Of a stretch of DNA of 44,066 nt, positions 38,862-44,066 are shown in pieces. The notes under the pieces are model-generated. The model did no database searches and was not told the DNA's origin. It worked only from the letters and a program-made list of their open reading frames with translations. The DNA comes from Modestobacter muralis (GTDB taxonomy: Bacteria; Actinomycetota; Actinomycetes; Mycobacteriales; Geodermatophilaceae): assembly GCF_010682105.1 (NCBI RefSeq), contig NZ_JAAGWH010000029.1, forward strand, positions 1-44,066. Direction: 5' to 3'. The number at the start of each line of letters is the position of its first letter. The first letter of the stretch is position 1. The position numbers were made by a program, and so were the translations under genes.

Positions 38862-38888
38862 TGTGGAGAGCGGTCCCGGGTGTGGACG
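38862..38888 (-). promoter_or_regulatory. Paired CGTCCACA motif, copy C (helicase / WXG-like divergent region)
   Basis: On the plus strand TGTGGACG lies at 38881-38888 and TGTGGAGA at 38862-38869. On the minus strand this is CGTCCACA followed 19 bp later by TCTCCACA. As in copies A and B, the first unit is followed by CCCG and the second by G. The site is 113 bp before the helicase GTG and about 29 bp upstream of the TAGCGT -10 of the WXG-like gene. Confidence 0.55.
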
Positions 38889-38917
38889 ACGGCGCCCGAG
38901 CGGCCCCGGTGTGTTCC

Positions 38918-38923
38918 TAGCGT
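38918..38923 (+). promoter_or_regulatory. -10 element of the WXG-like/DUF1023 unit
   Basis: TAGCGT (TANNNT) is preceded by a locally AT-richer GTGTTCC. Transcription would start near 38930, giving a leader of about 40 bases that contains the ribosome site CGGGAGG. It is supported only by motif and position. Confidence 0.4.
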
Positions 38924-38971
38924 CCCCGTCGTCGGTCCCCTCCAGGGGCCGTTGCTGCGCCGGGAGGCCCC

Positions 38972-39295
38972 GTGTCCCATCTGATCTCCGTCCAGCTCGA
39001 CGCCCTGACGGCGCTGCTGGCGGAGCTGTCCGCGCTGGGCGTCGAACTCGAGCAGGAGGGCGAGCTCTGTGCGTCCACCGGGCGCTCGCTGGCCGCCGCT
39101 CTCGACGGCCCGGTCGGCGCCGACGCCGGTGCCGCCGGTGCCGGGTGGACCGGGCTGGTCACCGCGTTGGCCGCCCGGACCCTGGCGGTCGCCGCGTCCC
39201 TCGAGGCCGCCGTCGCCACCTACCGGACCGCCGACGCGGGGATCGCCGGGCAGCTCGACCCGGGCTGGGCCGGCCGGGTGCCGGTGCCCCGGTGA
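38972..39295 (+). CDS. WXG100/ESX-like small helical protein
   Basis: The 107-residue, mostly helical protein has two long amphipathic helices (SVQLDALTALLAELSALGVELEQ and LVTALAARTLAVAASLEAAVATYR). They are separated by a turn with GAGWTGL in place of a canonical W-x-G. The pattern and length suggest the four-helix WXG100-like fold of type VII secretion substrates. No type VII secretion gene is in the window, so secretion is not established. GTG 38972 follows CGGGAGG. It overlaps the DUF1023 gene (GTGA), so the two likely act together. Confidence 0.65.
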   Translation: MSHLISVQLDALTALLAELSALGVELEQEGELCASTGRSLAAALDGPVGADAGAAGAGWTGLVTALAARTLAVAASLEAAVATYRTADAGIAGQLDPGWAGRVPVPR

Positions 39296-40824
39296 CCGCC
39301 GTCCCGCTGCCGGTGGTCGCCGGTTGGGACGTGCCGCTGCTGCGCGGCGCCGTGGGCACGCTGGACCTGGTCGCGGAGCGGCTGCTGCCCTGGCGGTACC
39401 GGCTCGACGACCTGGGCCGCCGGATCGGGGACGCCGAGTGCTGGTCGGGACCGGCCGGGACGGCGGCGGCCGCGGCGCTCGTCGAGCTGTCCTCGGCGGC
39501 CAGCGGGGTCACCGGTTCCCTCACGAGCTCGCTGCAGGACCTGCAGGGGCTCGGTGCCGCCGCGGCCGAGGCCCAGGAGCTGGCCGAGCGGGCGCGTGCA
39601 CTGGCCGTCTCGGCCGGCGTCGCGCTCGACGACGGGGGCCGGGTCGTCGGGGTGCCGCTCCTGCACCCGTTGATGTCGCCCGACCAGGCCGCCGACGTCG
39701 CGGCCGCCGCCCGCGCGGCGGCGTCGGCCCAGGCAGCCGCCGAGGACGCCTCCGCCGCCGCGGCCCGGGCCGGGGAGTGCGCGCGGTCGGCGGCCGAGCC
39801 GCTGGGCGTGCTCGGGGTGCCCGGGCCGGTCGCCTTCGCCGAGCTGGTGGCCCGGCTGCCCGACGCCCCAGCGCCCTCGGTGCCGGTCGGCGGTGTCCCG
39901 GAGGCGGTGGCGGGCTGGTGGTCGGCGCTCACGGCGGGCGAGCAGCGGGCGGTGATCACGGCGGAGCCCGGCGCGGTCGGCGCGCTCGACGGGCTGCCCG
40001 GCTGGGCCCGGGACGAGGCGAACCGGCTCGGCCTCGCGGCGGCGCTGCAGCACCTCCCACCGGGGTCGGCCGGCTGGTCGACCGCCTCCGTCGTGCAGGC
40101 CCAGCTCGCCGCGGTGGAGGCGGCCGGCGCGGTCGCCCAGCTGCTGCAGTTCGACCCGGTCGCGGACCTGGTGGCCCTGTCGGTGGGCGACGTCGACACC
40201 GCGGGCGCGGTGGGCGTGCTGGTCCCCGGCATCGAGACGACCCCGGCCGACGACCTCGGCGGTCTGGTGGGCGACGCGCGGGACGTCGCGGCCGCCGCGG
40301 CGGCCGCCGCACCCGGGTTGGCGGTCGCGACCGTGGCCTGGCTGGGCTACCGGACGCCGGGCTGGCGCACGGCCTGGTCCTCGGGCGCGGCCGACCGCGG
40401 CGGGCCGGCACTCGACCGTGCGCTCGACGGCCTCGCCGCCTCCCGGGCCACCGCGGCACGGACGACGGGCTCCCCGGCACTGCCGCGGACGACCGTGCTG
40501 GCGCACAGCTACGGGACGGTGGTCACCGGACGGGCGGTGCAGGCCCCCGGGCGGCTGGCCGCCGACGCCGTCGTCCTGCTGGGCAGTCCCGGGGTGCCCG
40601 CCGGGCGGGCCGACGACCTGGAGGTCGACGAGGTCCACGGCGCCTGGACGCCCGTCGACGTCGTCTCCCAGATGCGCCGGTACGGCCCCACGCCGTTCGA
40701 CCCGAGCTTCGGTGACGTCGGCCTGCCCACCGAGCCCACGCAGGGCCACACCCAGTACTACGACCGCGACCGCCCCACGCTGGCCGCGATCGGCCAGGTC
40801 GTCGCCGGTACCCGCCCGTGGTGA
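39292..40824 (+). CDS. Alpha/beta hydrolase of the DUF1023 type with WXG-like N-terminal domain
   Basis: The 510-residue protein has two parts. Residues about 1-170 are helical and resemble a WXG-like module (CWSGPAGTAAAAALVEL, then long Ala/Glu-rich helices). Residues about 200-510 form an alpha/beta hydrolase of the DUF1023 family: GVLVPGIETTPADDL, VAWLGYRTPG, the nucleophile elbow LAHSYGTVV (Ser406), LLGSPGVPAGRA and QGHTQYYDRDRPTLAAIG with the likely catalytic His. Such proteins are common beside WXG100-like partners in actinobacteria and may be secreted or surface-associated, but there is no signal peptide. The substrate is unknown. Confidence 0.85.
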   Translation: MTAVPLPVVAGWDVPLLRGAVGTLDLVAERLLPWRYRLDDLGRRIGDAECWSGPAGTAAAAALVELSSAASGVTGSLTSSLQDLQGLGAAAAEAQELAERARALAVSAGVALDDGGRVVGVPLLHPLMSPDQAADVAAAARAAASAQAAAEDASAAAARAGECARSAAEPLGVLGVPGPVAFAELVARLPDAPAPSVPVGGVPEAVAGWWSALTAGEQRAVITAEPGAVGALDGLPGWARDEANRLGLAAALQHLPPGSAGWSTASVVQAQLAAVEAAGAVAQLLQFDPVADLVALSVGDVDTAGAVGVLVPGIETTPADDLGGLVGDARDVAAAAAAAAPGLAVATVAWLGYRTPGWRTAWSSGAADRGGPALDRALDGLAASRATAARTTGSPALPRTTVLAHSYGTVVTGRAVQAPGRLAADAVVLLGSPGVPAGRADDLEVDEVHGAWTPVDVVSQMRRYGPTPFDPSFGDVGLPTEPTQGHTQYYDRDRPTLAAIGQVVAGTRPW

Positions 40825-41021
40825 TGAGGCCCGGCGAGGACCCGGGAACAGCTGCCGCCGCCGTCCGTTGGACAGGCAGCGGCGCGCCCGGTGGACGTCG
40901 CCGCCCGGGCTCTTCTACGGGCGGTGGCCTACCGTGGCCTCGCCGAACGGGTGCAGTTCGCACTGCCCCGTGTGCGCCCGGGTCCTCCCGGCGTCTGCAC
41001 CAGCACCCCGACAGGAGCACC

Positions 41022-43883
<2,862 letters not shown>

Positions 43884-43888
43884 CGACG

Positions 43889-44066
43889 GTGGCCGGCTGG
43901 CAGGAGTTGCGCACCTCGTTCGGCGGGGTCGCGGCCGAGTACGCCGCGCTCCGGCCGGGCTACCCGGCCGACGTGGTGCCGTTCCTGCTCGGCCCGGCAC
44001 CGCGCCGGGTGCTCGACCTGGGCGCCGGCACGGGGCTGCTCACCGACCGGCTGCTCGAGGCCGGCC
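43889..44066 (+). CDS. SAM-dependent methyltransferase, N-terminal part (runs off window)
   Basis: The GTG at 43889, 5 bp after the topA stop, opens a frame to the window end (59 residues seen). FGGVAAEYAALRPGYPADVV and the SAM-binding motif I RVLDLGAGTGLLT identify a class I methyltransferase of the UbiE/COQ5-like type. The close spacing suggests cotranscription with topA. The start could be an inner codon, because no clear ribosome site precedes 43889. Confidence 0.8.
   Translation, partial: MAGWQELRTSFGGVAAEYAALRPGYPADVVPFLLGPAPRRVLDLGAGTGLLTDRLLEAG

Noticed and set aside
35372-38920. Plus-strand open frame of over 1100 codons across the helicase region
   Set aside because: Beyond about 36142 it is the antisense of the conserved helicase gene and its residues show no family pattern. 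Only the first part, from 35606, is a real gene.

Overview
This 44-kb window is a very GC-rich stretch of actinobacterial chromosome. GTG starts are common, start/stop codons often overlap (ATGA, GTGA), several promoters look leaderless, and the topoisomerase I has a lysine-rich tail. The gene order around the Tad locus matches that around Rv3646c-Rv3661 of Mycobacterium tuberculosis. Codon use and gene content suggest a Geodermatophilaceae-like organism (Blastococcus, Geodermatophilus or Modestobacter), but that is inference. No tRNA, rRNA, transposase, phage gene or CRISPR array was seen, so this looks like core chromosome.

Layout. (1) 1-3.0 kb: corrin-ring genes cobL (3' end only), cobM, cbiD and cobK. 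(2) 3.0-5.1 kb: small membrane protein, HAD phosphatase, lipoprotein and an unknown protein. (3) 5.1-8.4 kb: two overlapping dynamin-like GTPases. (4) 8.6-13.3 kb, minus strand: cobG-cobH-cobIJ followed by an MFS transporter. (5) 13.4-19.0 kb: DUF4383 membrane protein, TPR protein, a secreted GH43 enzyme with two carbohydrate-binding modules, an FKBP lipoprotein, and a divergent Lrp regulator/ornithine cyclodeaminase pair. (6) 19.0-22.9 kb: a cobalamin riboswitch and cobN. (7) 22.9-27.0 kb: a palindrome-rich island around a flavin oxidoreductase, a BNR-repeat protein with a MoaD/ThiS protein, and a MarR regulator with its glyoxalase target. (8) 27.0-30.1 kb: cobS-cobU-(25-aa ORF)-phosphatase, and an aldo/keto reductase. 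(9) 30.1-38.8 kb: HAD-IB phosphatase, ssd-tadA-tadB-tadC-pilin-TadE-TadE-like, and an MrfA-type helicase. (10) 38.9-44.1 kb: a WXG100-like protein with a DUF1023 hydrolase, topA, and the start of a methyltransferase.

How the genes fit together. The cob genes, spread over several transcription units, cover ring methylation and contraction (CobIJ, CobG, CobM, CbiD, CobK, CobH, CobL), cobalt insertion (CobN) and nucleotide-loop assembly (CobU, CobS, phosphatase). CobG and CobN indicate the oxygen-dependent, late-cobalt route, and CbiD probably takes the CobF step. Only cobN carries a recognisable B12 riboswitch.

The most notable new signal is a paired motif. Two copies of (CG)TCCACA lie exactly 19 bp apart in three separate intergenic regions: upstream of ssd-tadA, upstream of the pilin gene, and between the helicase and the WXG100-like gene. 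I found no other pair with this spacing in the window. It may mark a small regulon joining the Tad pilus, the helicase and the WXG-like pair. Second, the last gene of the Tad operon has no stop codon in any frame before it runs antisense into the helicase gene, just after a run of 21-bp tandem repeats.
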